This document shows positions 45,535 through 57,124 of a stretch of 64,000 nt of DNA, in pieces; the first letter of the stretch is position 1; the number at the start of each line of letters is the position of its first letter. The stretch comes from Piezodorus guildinii (Eukaryota; Arthropoda; Insecta; Hemiptera; Pentatomidae): NCBI GenBank assembly GCA_023052935.1, contig CM041298.1:57344217-57408216 (forward strand), read 5' to 3'. The translations under genes and the position numbers were made by a program. Below the pieces are notes generated by a model. It did not search any database. It saw nothing but the letters and a program-made list of their open reading frames with translations, and was not told where the DNA came from.

Positions 45535-45775
45535 ATGAATCTTGAGTTCAGAACATTTAGAGATTCATACTGTTTTCAGGCCAAGTAATGATAAGGCCAA
45601 AATCACGCTCAACCCCTGGTTTTTCCCCATATTTCAGGTACCTACTTTAAAGATGCTGGGTGTGCTCCTGGAGGATCTCAATATCTTGCTGTAACCTCGC
45701 GGTTGGGATAACATAAATATTTAAAACTTGTCTTTTCTGAGAATCTCTAACCACTTGATCACACCGTTCCTGTAG
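45535..45775 (-). mobile_element. tRNA-derived SINE, family C, partial
   Basis: On + it reads AGAGATTCATACTGTTTTCA, CAGGTACCTACTTTAAAGAT and GCTGGGTGTGCTCCTGGAGG, ending in a decayed head CTAACCACTTGATCACACCG. Confidence 0.7.
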
Positions 45776-45831
45776 GTATGTTGAAAAAAATTTATATAAA
45801 AAAATAATTGATTAACTTTTTAAAATACATA

Positions 45832-46592
45832 GATGAGGAAGATGGTTGGGGGTGCGGTCATTAGAGAGAAACGCACATTATAAACATAGTGCTATTTTAA
45901 TTATGTGCCGACGTTTCAAATAATTTTTTTTTTCATTCATTTTGTTTCTCGTTTCTAATGACTATGTTCTTTTTATATACTACCTATGTTCTTTACGATG
46001 TTTTTTAATATATTATTGTCAAATATCACTTCAAAATTGTTCATATTTAATAATTTTAATTGCTCACATATTGTTCTTTTAACATTTAATCATTAGCTTA
46101 GCCTCTCTTATATTCTTATTGAAATGTTATCTTATAACTGTCATCTTATCAATTATTTTTATAACTGTCATCCATACTTTATAACTATCATCTCATCAAT
46201 TATTTTTATAACTGTCATCCATACTTTATAACTATCATCTTATCGATTATTTTTATAACTGTCATCCATACTTTATAACTATCATCTTATCGATTATTTT
46301 TTATAACTGTCATTCATACTTTATAACTATCATCTTAATTTTGTTTATTTTCATACTTTATAACTTTCATCTTATTATCATTTTACATTCAATTTTATCT
46401 TTGTTCCTTATGTTACTGTCACCATATTATTACTATATGTCTAACGGATTATTAAGTCTATAATTACGTTGGTTGTTACAATGTTTCTTTTAGTCCTGAT
46501 GAAGGCCCACAATGTCGGCACATAATTAAAATAGCACTATGTTTTAATGTGAGTTTCTCTCTAGTGATCGCCCCCCAACCATCTTCCTCATC
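45832..46592. repeat. 0.76 kb Penelope-type foldback enclosing a minisatellite
   Basis: Arms of about 88 bp (45832-45918 and 46503-46592) read GATGAGGAAGATGGTTGGGG, GTGCGGTCATTAGAGAGAAA, AGTGCTATTTTAATTATGTG and CCGACG, and the complement. The right arm keeps CCTGATGAAGGCCCACAATG but lost GAAA; the left keeps GAAACGTCGGCAC on - but lost its stem. A tandem array fills part of the loop. Confidence 0.8.
46131..46345. repeat. Minisatellite, unit about 48 bp, about 4.5 copies
   Basis: The unit is TTATAACTGTCATCCATACT, TTATAACTATCATCTTATCG, ATTATTTT. Each unit itself contains two half-units (TATAACTGTCAT and TATAACTATCAT), so it grew from a shorter 24-base repeat. It lies inside the foldback at 45832-46592. 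Confidence 0.85.
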
Positions 46593-47300
46593 TAATTTCT
46601 CAACGGTCAACAAAACTCCATTATTATTTAAAATACATAAGTATTGAGCAAAATTTAAATGAATTATTTTTCCTGATTAGGATAATTCAAACAAATATTT
46701 ATTTATAGAACAAGTACAAAAAAAAATTATGTAATTTGTAATGACACGTATACAATTTTTAATATTTTATTTTGTACAGCATTAATCACAATTAAGCTTT
46801 GAAGAGATAAGTGAATGTAAGTGCTATATTACTTTTTAGTTTTATCAAATAACTAAACAAATGAGGTTAGGTTTTAAAAGTTTTTATTTTATTTTAATTT
46901 TTTGAATTTTAAACATGAATATTCTAAAATATAAAAAAATCATTGAATTGTACTGTTATTTTAGATTGTTTTGGTGCGAAACAAATTGTAAAACCCTAAT
47001 ATAATCATATCTTCCATTTTGAATCATGACCAAAAATTTTATTTAATATAGATGAAGTAAAAATAAGAATATAAATATATGTTTCCTCAACAACGTAATT
47101 CCTAGAAGAGCTTCATTATAATTAAAAAAAAAAATATTGTTTTTTCTAAAAATATATTAAAAATCCTTTAACGCAAGAATTCAGAGTTTTCCATTGAATT
47201 TAGTTCAATTGTTTAAAAAAATGTAAATAATAAATAAAATTAAAATTGTGTATTTTTGTTCATTAAATCATCAGTTGAAAAATCACCTATTTAAGACGAA

Positions 47301-47618
47301 TTAACGATTAATTTTTCTTTTCTTCGTTCCTGAGATCAGGTATGAAGGGTAACTGATATACAGGAAATAATGGGTCTCAAAATATTCCTCTTGGTTGATG
47401 TAGCACGCCTTATTTCCATAATTCGCCCCAAACTGCCTTTGCATAAATTTACCATCCATCATATTTGCCCCCAACTGGCTAGGATTAACGAACTGAAGTC
47501 CAACGATTAATTTATTTAAATGTGAGACACGAAGGCAAAGTTTTGCTAAGTCTTGTCTTAAATAATCAAAGTCACTTATTATTATTAAATAAAACTCCTG
47601 ATTAAAAAATGAAAAACT
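47301..47618 (-). CDS. Unrecognised coding-looking open frame (possible terminal exon or transposon ORF)
   Basis: This stop-to-stop frame has 105 residues plus TAA, no early ATG, and richer composition than the flanking AT-rich DNA. Residues include FDYLRQDLAKLCLRVSHLNK, GLQFVNPSQLGANMMDGKF, ACYINQEEYFETHYFLYIS and a basic end TKKRKINR. A weak acceptor (ATTTAAG) lies before residue 22. I do not recognise the family. It lies on the same strand as sestrin, 6 kb upstream, and 450 bases from a gag fragment, so it could be a host 3' exon or a piece of a mobile element. Confidence 0.4.
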   Translation of the reverse strand, partial: SFSFFNQEFYLIIISDFDYLRQDLAKLCLRVSHLNKLIVGLQFVNPSQLGANMMDGKFMQRQFGANYGNKACYINQEEYFETHYFLYISYPSYLISGTKKRKINR

Positions 47619-48067
47619 CTACAAATAATTACAATCGTGATCAAACCACTTTTTTATTTATTATTAAACCAATATTTTTCCTATCAAATGTAGATTTTTT
47701 TAATCTTTATTAAAAATATTTTATAAACGTTGTGGAAGGAAATGTATTAAGAAATTATATGTGCATGCAGTAACTTTTGAAAATAATTTTATTTCTGAAT
47801 CTCGTTTTTAAGGATTCGAGTGTTTTCTAGATGAAATTAGATGGTAGATTTCACTAAAACCAAACAGTCAGAATACAAATAGGCCTTTTTCAATCAATTT
47901 ATTATAAAATACTCATTAGTAACTTTTGAAAATCAACGTCTCAATTGTTTAGTACATTGCCTGAAAAAATTGGAACAGATAAAATAATTTGATGATGGCG
48001 AACCCGATTGTATTTATCTGTGGTACAAAAGTAAGTACAAAATCTTTAGTGTGGTACAAAATCTTTA

Positions 48068-48537
48068 AGTGCATTTCCGTTAAATAAGTTTACAAACTAT
48101 TTGATAAAGTCTAAATTTCTCTGGAATTTCTCTGTCTGCTTCGAGCAATAAGCGTTCTTTTTTCAAAACATATTCAATCAAAGAGCCAAACATGTGTTTA
48201 TAATGAAATGCTGATCGAATGGCCGACCAACCCTTCTTACTATAAACTAATAAAAACGATTTTTTCCAGTCTTCCCAACGAGTTAATGGCAATTTATTTA
48301 GATTAGCACTATACCATTCTTGCGCACTGTTATCAATAAAAAGTCTTAAAACTTCTATTTTTTTTACATCATCTGTGATACTGAACCTAACACATTCTTT
48401 TTCAAATTCATTTATCCAAGACGTTGCATTTTTCTTACTGTCGTATTTAGATATTAAGAATTTGTATTCAATTTCCCTTAAACTGATCTCATTAGCTGCT
48501 AAAATACGGTTTTCTAACTCTTTAATTCGTTCTATAA
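48068..48537 (-). pseudogene. LTR-retrotransposon gag fragment
   Basis: An open frame from 48537 reads IERIKELENRILAANEISLR, SWINEFEKECVRFSI, AQEWYSANLNKLPLTRWEDW, KGWSAIRSAFHYK and LEADREIPEKFRLYQIVCKL. The W..W...F...Y..KGW.....F.YK...GS..EY...KE..L pattern is that of arthropod Ty3/gypsy-type gag. It is cut at both ends and lies head to head with an integrase fragment. Confidence 0.8.
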
Positions 48538-48542
48538 AAAAA

Positions 48543-49075
48543 ATAGGTGCTCAGCTAATCTTTACAGCCGTTGACAATCCACAATCCAATGGCTTAAATG
48601 AACGTCTAAATCAGACATTAGTAAACCGCATATATGTTGATTGAACGAAAACTTCAAAAGAAGGCCGTGGACAACAATTGCTAAAATCTGTGTTGAAGAA
48701 TATAACAACACAGTTCATGGCTCCACAAAGTTTTCACCGGCTTATTTACTATATGGGCGTGCCTCTGAAATTGTTCCAAAAGAGTTGGAAAGGGAACATA
48801 ATTTACAGACAGATAGAGCAGAAGCGTTCAAGAATTCCCAAAGAAGTTTTGAACGGAACAAGAGCAGAGTAGACCAGAAAAGAATTGATCATGAGTTTAA
48901 AGAAGGAGATTTGGTCTATGTAACGAATGGTAATAGTTTGAACAGGAGGAAGCTGGACCAAGTCAGAATAGGGCCACTCAAAATTAGAAAACGTATTTCC
49001 AAATCTATATATGAAGTGGAGTCTAACAAAAAAACGGAAGGAAGCGAATGTGTTCCACTCTAGTAAGTTGGTTCC
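48543..49075 (+). pseudogene. LTR-retrotransposon integrase C-terminal part
   Basis: The reading gives IFTAVDNPQSNGLNERLNQT (end of the integrase core with NPQSNG.ER), a frameshift near 48640, then RRPWTTIAKICVEEYNNTVH, STKFSPAYLLYG, FKEGDLVYVTNGNSLNRRKL and IGPLKIRKRISKSIYEVE. A second frame change near 49035 is followed by KLVPYSFSPG, a usual end of this pol class. A polypurine-like GCGGAGG and a possible LTR follow. Confidence 0.85.
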
Positions 49076-49120
49076 TTACTCTTTTTCTCCTGGATAAAAA
49101 GAGTCTCCGACCAGCGGAGG

Positions 49121-49374
49121 TGTAAAATCAAGAATTTTATTATTCTTGATTTCATTATCATATGTTAATATTTCACCAAGGGAGGTTATATCTCTGTTAT
49201 TATAGTTAAACGTATTAATCAAAGGACTGTTAAACAATTCTTATTTAGGTTTTCATTGTTAATTTGTATGTTATCAATTGATTATTTATGTTACAATTGT
49301 AATAATTAAATCTTTATTTTAGCATCGTTTAACTCTGATTAAATTTTAATTAGAGAAAAATTACATACATTACA
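49121..49374 (+). repeat. Possible 3' LTR of the broken Ty3/gypsy-type element
   Basis: It starts TGTAAAATC directly after the purine tract AGCGGAGG, 45 bases past the integrase end, and could end at TTACA at 49374. No second LTR copy was found in the window, so the borders are guesses. Confidence 0.4.
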
Positions 49375-49802
49375 TTTTTAATATAATAAAAATATAATAA
49401 TATAATCATAATAAATATATATAATATATAAGTATATGTTGATTAGTCTCGACTGTTGATAATTTAAGTTATTTACGGGTCTTGAGGTTCAGTCAACAAA
49501 TAAGCAATTTTGTTTAGACTACGTTTAGAGAATTTATTGTTCTTATATTCACGCTCTAACAGAGGAAAAAAAAAAAGAATATTATAATTTGATTACAATA
49601 ATTAATAGATGATGTAATTGTTAGTAAGACTGAAAACATTTTTGAATAAATTTAATATTGCATTGAACAATGACTAGATACACAGTAGTTAAATAAATGA
49701 TCACAAAATTACTAATTTACAATAAATTCTAAAAAAGTTTCTTGAACAACAAAATTGCTTCTTTATTGACTGAACCTCCAGATTCGTAGATAACTTTATA
49801 TA

Positions 49803-49814
49803 TACGTACATACA

Positions 49815-49876
<62 letters not shown>
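49803..49876. repeat. Compound microsatellite (CATA)n(TA)n
   Basis: About ten CATA units (49806-49843) run straight into about seventeen TA units (to 49876). Confidence 0.95.
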
Positions 49877-49883
<7 letters not shown>

Positions 49884-49965
49884 CAGTAAGCAGGTGTGCT
49901 ATACACATATACATGATTAATATAGCTGGCAAGTCCACCATGAGGGAGGAGCTCAGTAACCATCC

Positions 49966-50306
49966 CTAACCATAACAGAACCTCCTCCTAACATTTGGAC
50001 ACAGTTTGAAAGGGTTTAGATAAAGGGAATCCCTTAACCAGCTCCTTTGCAACCTTCTTCTGGCGTGTTCCGGCATATCCGCAGTCGTTATATTATGAAT
50101 GAGTTTGTAGTGATGTCTGAGAAAGTTGCCATGAAGTATGAATGCAGTCTTAAGCAGGAGGTATGAGTAGATCTGTATAAATTGTTCCAATAGAAACCAA
50201 ACATTACTCCTGAACACGTTTCGGAAGCATGCTGCAGAACCAATGACAGCCTTTTATAAATAAGCCAACTGAAAGAAATACGAAAAAGAAAAAAACAAAA
50301 CAACAT
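49966..50306 (-). pseudogene. Transposon-like protein remnant, unrecognised
   Basis: The minus frame reads WFLLEQFIQIYSYLLLKTAF, FLRHHYKLIHNITTADMPEH and ARRRLQRSWLRDSLYLNPF. It has LINE-like composition but no motif I can name. It is followed at 50340-50655 by a GC-richer + strand block ending in about 20 A. Confidence 0.35.
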
Positions 50307-50339
50307 ATGTATTATAAATTATTATCAAGAAAGCTGTCT

Positions 50340-50655
50340 AGACGGGCTAGCGTAGAACTGGCTCTTAAGCTTGCCGCTGCGCAGATATAGCCCGCCTCAT
50401 TTATATGCAGATAAACAAGGTCCTCAGGAGTGGAATGTAAAAATAGAAAGGACTAAGGATACACAAGGACCCTATGGAGTCCATCTGGGTCAGGGGTTAG
50501 CCATTGTCCTGTCCAACGTTAAGGATCGAGAAAAAGGAGGTCTTTTGCGTTAGGCCCAAGGAGCGCTAATGTGTTCTTAACTATCCTAGGAATAGATAGT
50601 GAAAATGTCAAGCTGTTAATGCTAACGATTAACAAAAAAAAAAAAAAAAAAAAAG
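50340..50655 (+). repeat. Retroposed-looking block ending in a poly(A) run
   Basis: This GC-richer 295-base block has no recognised protein and ends in about 20 consecutive A (50636-50655), as in a LINE or processed-RNA 3' end inserted on the + strand. I do not recognise the source. Confidence 0.4.
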
Positions 50656-50749
50656 TGAACGGGTTCCCAACTACAACTTACAAGGACCAAAACTTCATTA
50701 ATTTATAATATCCGAATAAAAGCAAAAACAGGTTGTTTAATTATATAGA

Positions 50750-51490
50750 AAAAATCTGGTGCGCGCAACACACGACTTTCACTTACCTCTGTTATTAATA
50801 TCAATTTAAGAATTTTTAAACAAAAATAAATTGTTAAAGAATTATTTAAATTTGATTTTTATAGAAAGATGTATTTTATTAAATAATATGTTACAATCTT
50901 ATCTACGAAATTCAGTAAGTTTTTTTTTCATCACTCAACTACATAACTACTTGGAGCATCCGGGGATGACAGCGCCACCAGTGGCCAAGCGGTGAAACAA
51001 TTGCATTAAAATTTTTTTTTCTGTTTTCTCCTTCAACTCCTTCCTCGTTCAACTTGCATATTTACCTGTTTTTTAAATGGTAATAATATGATATGGATAT
51101 TTTTATATAATATACAAAATTAAAGGTACTTCTGAAGAAGAAAATTTAAAATATCGGAATTTAAGCCCTGTCAAGATTATTTTTATCAGAATGAAAAGTA
51201 AATGATATTAGAGCCCATTCAATTTTACATCGATTTAGCGAGTTTAATCAAAATCGTCAGAGCCGTTTTTGAGAAAATCATAAAAAGGTGCAATATGCAT
51301 GGTATGAAGTGGCTCTTCTGGAAAGCCGATTTTTATGAAAAAGTTGCTGTAGCACTTAAACATTTACTATCCTAAAATATGAAATTTCAGTTTTATAAAA
51401 CTTACTACACATAAACATTTTGTGGGATTTGGTCATTTCTATTCAGGGGACCCTAAAACGTTTATTAGCTAATACAATACTTCTCTAAAT
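50750..51490 (+). repeat. R1 repeat copy, right end missing
   Basis: It starts AATCTGGTGCGCGCAACACA and continues into the body. A 65-base foreign or rearranged stretch (ACTTGGAGCATCCGGGGATG and on) sits near 50945-51005. It ends after GGACCCTAAAACG and is followed by a SINE. Confidence 0.78.
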
Positions 51491-51506
51491 ATGAAGGTAA
51501 AACATG

Positions 51507-51752
51507 GGATCACCTGAGTGTATAACAGCTTTCTATGCCCAAAATCGAGGGTTCGATCCCGGAAAGTGGTCCTAGGATTTTTTAAGGGAGTAAAAAAAAT
51601 CCTTGGTTATCCTTCAGAGGGAATTTAAATTAGTGGTCCCCAGGTTATGCGATGTCGGGTACTCGTTGAAGACTGGATAGGCTAAATTTAGGAATCCCAC
51701 CCTAGCATAGTTCGATTAGCCATGAAAGTGACGTTAAATGAATAAACAAAGA
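51507..51752 (+). mobile_element. tRNA-derived SINE, family A
   Basis: Head GGATCACCTGAGTGTATAAC with the A box partly deleted, B box GGGTTCGATCCC, body GATTTTTTAAGGGAGTAAAA, tail GTGACGTTAAATGAATAAAC. It follows directly on an R1 repeat copy. Confidence 0.85.
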
Positions 51753-52158
51753 AATATAATTTATTTATAAAAACTTTACTTTCTAGGCACAGAAATACTA
51801 TATTACAAATATAATTACTCACTTAAATAAAATATCTATATACCCAAAGAATATAGGAAAGACAAAGGTAGAAAAAAAAAAATAATAATAACATGGACTT
51901 GGTTAGGTTATACATATTTTGCATATTACAGTTCCTTGATATTGGATTTTCTTCTTCAGCTAAGTTAGATTCTTACAGCATGTCTTTTATTTTAATTATC
52001 CGTCCTCGAATTTAATTAATTGACTGAATGAAGAAATTTAACATTTCTATTCTAAATTCTAGGTTGAAAAAAATTGATTTATATTTTCCCTTTCATCGGA
52101 TGATACCTACATATATAAAACAAATAACAAAAACAATAACAAATAATTCGTAAGACCT

Positions 52159-52280
52159 ATATTTGGATGTTTCCAAAAGAAGTTTATTGATATATTTTTT
52201 TACTTTTTAACCTTACAATGTTTCGGCCACTAATACGAAAATATATCAATAAACTTCTTTTGGAAACGGCCAAATATATA
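52159..52280. repeat. Short foldback related to the one at 39.4-39.8 kb
   Basis: Arms of about 42 bp (52159-52199 and 52238-52280) read ATATTTGGATGTTTCCAAAA, GAAGTTTATTGATATATTTT and the complement. This is the same flank as at 39429-39513. Between them CCTTACAATGTTTCGGCC is a decayed core on -. Confidence 0.75.
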
Positions 52281-53399
52281 TCTCACTGATGTTGAACCAA
52301 AAGAAAACTCAGGACAATAATGAAAAAAAAACAAATAATTCTTTTTTTTTCCTTATTAATTAGGAAAACGTATGCATTTTAGAGTAAACCAGCTCTACAA
52401 ATTTGTAAACCAAACTTTTAAAAATCAGTGTTATCATTTTTTTTTACTGTTTAAAGAAAGCTTTGGAAATGGTGATGACTCGCAAAACTCCAGGGACCAT
52501 TTTTTATGTTACCAACTAATCCTGTTATCAACTCTTGTGACGAAAGTCTATTTATGGCTTATTTAAATGGCTGACTATTGTTATGAAAACTTCAAAATTA
52601 ACACTCTCTACGAATAAAAAATTCTATGGACAACAAAAGATATTGGATGTGACCTTGGCCTTGAAGTGGTGTGTGTGTGTCGGTTCGACCTTGAGCGAGC
52701 CACTAGTAGGCAACCATCTCAAAACTAAGTCCTAAAAACAATATCATCAATTGTTATAATAAACAAAAGCCCGAAACTTATTTTGTCATCAATCATATGT
52801 TATTAAAATAAATATGTATATACACACAAACACACGAAACAGAAAATTAGGTCTATTAAGTCGATTAGCTAATCGGGCCTGAGTGTTAAAAAACAACAAC
52901 AAATATTGCAGTGACATTTCGAGTTGGTTAGCATACCAGTTTATATCCCAGTTATGCAACATCTAAGTAAACAGCAGAAGGTTGAAAACACGATTTCTAA
53001 AAATAAATAACCATGGTTAAAAAAATCCATAAAAACCATTTAAGTACTAATTATTGAAATGAATCAATTATTAGTGAGATTCAAAAACAGCAAATACGCC
53101 AGTTATTCAATGCAGCATCTTGGAGGTATTGATCAACTGAGCAATGTTTGAAATTAGGAAAGAACTTCAAAATGTTAAAAAAAAAACATAAGAGAATAAT
53201 AATGAAAGGCACAGATTTGATGTTGTCTAGACCATGACAATGTTCAGTTACTGTTTTCAATATCGTTTGTTTTTTTTGTTTTTTGTCAGTTGACGGTATT
53301 GGGCTTTCAAATTTTTGTTTCGACAATAGACGTTATAAAATCGTAATGGTATTATGTATATGCAAAAGTTCAATCCGAGGAATGAAGCCGAGATGAGAC

Positions 53400-53540
53400 G
53401 CCTAAGAAGAATTCCACATTCGCCAGCTAGGAAGTGTCTTAAGCCCTGATGATGACCCACAATGGGGGGTCGAAACGTTGGCAGACTATGAAATAGCTAA
53501 AACTATTTAATTTTTTTCATTTACTGTACGCTACACGGAA
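53400..53540 (+). repeat. Penelope-type terminal repeat with intact hammerhead-like core
   Basis: Core 53446-53475: CTGATGA, one base, a GACCC/GGGTC stem, GAAA, then CGTTGGCAGACTATGAAATA. A single arm. It matches pieces at 32331-32359 (-) and 57125-57200. Confidence 0.72.
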
Positions 53541-54029
53541 TAATTCCTAAAATTATTAATATTTAAAAAACATAGTATGCATTTTTTTGTTCTCATACAA
53601 AAACATAAACAAATATTTATCATAAAAAACTGTAAATTTAAAATTTTTGGAATAAAATGGTTATCATTGGTCTTCTCTAGTTATTTTCTTTATATATACT
53701 TCTTAAAAAACTGGTTTTTATATGTTTAGTAAAGTGATTGTACCCATTACTCAAGTGCTGCCATCTCTGGTAGAACAGTAGAACTAAGGCAAATTAGATT
53801 TAACAGGTACCCCCAGTGCAGGTAGAGGATAGGTGTAATAAATTCAGGCCCAACTTACAGACATTTTTTTATTGTGAATTTTATTAGCCAAGCATGCAGG
53901 AGTAGATGGCAGTCGCTACCATGGAGAAGGAGAGGAAGAAAGAAAATAATGTCATAAACTGTCCACCTAACAGTATGTAATATATAAACAAAACCAATAG
54001 GATCCCATCACCTCCTGAAAATTGTTCCT

Positions 54030-54890
54030 CATATCCCAACCCTGTTCCTAAATAGTAATCCTAAAAAGTTCAACCCGACTGTCAGTAATCTGGGAGTAAC
54101 CTTCGACCAAACTCTATCCTTCACAAATCATATTTCCGAAATATCTCGTACCTTTTCAACCTCAAAGCGACTGTATTCCCTCCGTTACCTATTCCCGCTT
54201 GAAACCAGAAAACTCCTCGTTACCTCTGTAATATTTCCCCACTTCGACTACTGCTGTACGGTATACGGTGGTGTGTCTGGGGATCTCGAGGTAAAAATAA
54301 AACGCTTAATTAATTCCTTTGTTCGATTCATCTACGGGATCTCTAGATACACCTCTGTATTCCAATTGTATGGGGAGTTGAAGTGGCTTAACCCTTTGAA
54401 TCGCCGCAAGTATTTCCTTGCGTCATTCCTTTACAAAGTTATCCAATCCCGCCGTCCATCATACATTTTTGACCTCCTACAGTTCAAATCCTCTGTCCAT
54501 CCCTGTTGTACACGATCAAGGCCTTCAGATTTATACAGTACGGCCCACCGAACTACACATTTCGACAGATCCTTTCTTATTCGAACCTCAATCCTATGGA
54601 ATTCTACCCCTCCTACCATCCGTCACTCAAATTCTCTTTCTGCCTTCAAATCCCGCATATTTGATCACTTAATGAATACCCAGGCTCAGTATAATCGTTA
54701 ATAAGCTTTTTTATTTATTTTTTTGTTTTCTTTTCATTTAAATATGTATTTTTTTATTCCAGTAATTATTAACTTGTTTATATTTATTTAATTTACTCCA
54801 AGACCAAAAGGCCCTTTTTGTACATTCTGTATATTTTATTCTAAAGGGACATGTCCCACGATAATAAAGAATTTATTTATTTATATATTG
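54030..54890 (+). pseudogene. CR1/Jockey-like LINE, RT C-terminal end
   Basis: The frame from about 54055 reads VSNLGVTFDQTLSFTNHISE, KRLYSLRYLFPLETRKLL, FPHFDYCCTVYGGVSGDL and VRFIYGISRYTSVFQLYGEL, then YFLASFLYKVIQSRRPSY and LSAFKSRIFDHLMN, and stops at 54699. The order LGV.FD...H......L..R......L....P.FDYC...Y is the post-palm tail of CR1/Jockey-type elements. The 3' UTR ends with AATAAA at about 54860-54890. The final 200 or so codons look intact, so it is relatively young but 5'-truncated. Confidence 0.85.
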
Positions 54891-55264
54891 TAATGGTGAT
54901 TCATTAAAATTCATTATTATAACAATATGATGTTTATTTATTTGCCAACTTTTTATTTATCTCAATTATAGGTTTTTGTTTTGATTTGTTTTGTTTTTTT
55001 ATTGTATATATATGAATTTATTTGTTTTCTATTTTATGTAATTTGGCTATTATTATTATTTTCTGTATATATTGTATGAATGTGGTCTCATATCAGTATT
55101 ACTATTGTTCATTCTGAAACAGATTGTAATAATTCTCAATAAATAAATATTAAAAAAAAAAAAATTATAACAATAGTCAATGCAATAATTTTCCTTAATT
55201 TTTTTTTAACACATCCAGTCCACTAGCACAAAAAAAAAAAAAACCCAGCATAACCACTTGAAAG

Positions 55265-55316
55265 AGTTTTGTTTTTCATAGCCCTGAAGATGGCTTAATA
55301 TATATATATATATATA
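55265..55316 (+). repeat. Penelope-type core remnant with (TA)n
   Basis: ATAGCCCTGAAGATGGCTTA passes directly into a TA run; the second half of the core is lost. Confidence 0.45.
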
Positions 55317-55319
55317 AAG

Positions 55320-56689
55320 TTCATAAAACTAAATAAATAAATGATAAAGTCGTTGACCGGTTTGACTTTTGAACACCAGAGCTTAGCGTGACTAGAAGAA
55401 CCTCACTAATGCACGGCAATTTACGAAGCACATAAATAATAAAACATATTCGATTCAATTAAATGTTCAAATTGAAGCTCACAGGGAAAAACTGTAGTTG
55501 GTGATGAAGGAGGACTAATTATACACAGACATAACACATTTATTTATATTAACAAGAAAAATAAAAAAAAAAACAGTCCAAAACTGAAAAAAAATAGAAC
55601 CAGAGCTATTCAAGAATCCTAGAAAGTGGACTGGATAGTTTTGAAGGTTATCTAACGCTGAACTACTTGACCTGCATCAGGTTAACATAAAATACAGATG
55701 GACTGTAACGTTGAAAGGAAAATTACCGCATAGAAGAAACGCAAATAAGATTTAAATAGGCCAACCTCACAAGTATTTGTTTGAAGATGTGAATAGGAAT
55801 GGAGTGAAGTGTTAAGGCAGTACCACTGCTATATTTTCATGACTCGTGATACATTGCTGACCTTCGTATGAAGGAGAATAACATTTTTAAATAATACACT
55901 GCTTAAGTGTGTGCGACGTTTCGGCCAACGTGGCAGTTTCACAGTGAGTTTTAAACAAAACAAAATACACAAATTATGAAATGTTGATGAAAGGATTGAG
56001 GAAAGGAGAAGAAGAATTAAATTAAAGACTTATACAGTATAACTGAAAATATGAAATATTATTTAAAAACTTTTATTTGGCATTAAAATCAATATCATAA
56101 CTTTAAAATAAAATTAAGTAAACGCATTACATTTTCTTGGTGTAATGAAATATCTTTAACCACTTATTACATTTTTAGAATGTTAATAAATGACTTTTAA
56201 TTTATGATTATGCTCTATTACTCGATAAAAAAAAAAATTACAAATTCATTAAGTGGAAAATTCTAAGAGTCGAAATTAAGTGCTGAAAACGCATAGTTTT
56301 GGAATTAATTAACAATAAAGGAATAAAGACATTATTTTCCAAATAATTCATGATACATTGTATATAATTATTAACAATACAAAAACATTAATCTTAATAT
56401 TCATAGGATCCATACTTTTTTTTAAAGTACTCATATTCGTATTTACGAATATAAATATTCATTCTTTGATTGAATCGATCTTGGGGCATTTTCTCTTCAT
56501 TTATGGCTTCTTATCCTTGCCAGATGCCTTCATTGACGAAACGCTAACTCAGCAGATGTTTTGAAGCCTCAAGAATCAATTTTTTATTTATATTAATATC
56601 CTAAGTTGTTATTTAGGAATTCAGCAAAATATCTATGCCACTTAAAATTTAGGTTTCCCAGTTAACTGTAAAACGAATGAAAGAAGGGG
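55320..56689. other. Spacer with one Penelope-type remnant
   Basis: Apart from 55885-55955 nothing was recognised. The sequence is AT-rich with no open frame of note. Confidence 0.5.
55885..55955 (-). repeat. Penelope-type core remnant
   Basis: On the minus strand: CTGTGAAACTGCCACGTTGG, CCGAAACGTCGCACAC. The stem and GAAACGTCG are kept; the CTGANGA box is damaged. Confidence 0.5.
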
Positions 56690-56965
56690 TCCTCTGTAGC
56701 ATAGTGGCTAGTATAACAGCCTTCTTTGCTCAAGGTCACGGGGTCAAACTTGTAGGTGACCCAATGATGTTTTAATGGGTGTAAAAAATCCTTAGTTATG
56801 CAGTCCTTTGGAGGGGACGTAAAAAGGTGGTCCCGAACATGTGCGATGTCAGACCCTCGTTAAAGATCCCTATCCTAATTAAACCTGGATAGGCTAAATT
56901 AACCCACTGTAGCATCATCCGATTAGTCACAGTAGCATAAAGTGACGTTAAATGAATAAACTGGT
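56690..56965 (+). mobile_element. tRNA-derived SINE, family A
   Basis: The A box TAGCATAGTGGCTAG matches TRGCNNAGYNGG. The B box is decayed (GGGTCAAAC). Body and tail (AGTGACGTTAAATGAATAAA) are as in other copies. Confidence 0.87.
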
Positions 56966-57124
56966 AATTATTTACAATTACTGCGTAAAGTATAAACTTT
57001 TTTTAAGAAAATAGTTTTTGCTGTTTTATGGCCAAAATTGAAATTAGTAGGAACTTAACTATTTAATTATATTTTTCTTCAATATACAATACAAACTAAA
57101 AGTGACACTTAATCAATAAACAAC

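Noticed and set aside
46131..46345. Regular repeats considered as a CRISPR-like array
   Set aside because: Units are contiguous with no unique spacers, in a eukaryotic genome, so it is a minisatellite.
48375..48644. 89-codon open frame on +
   Set aside because: Its first part is antisense to the gag fragment; only the last 30 residues are true integrase and are reported there.
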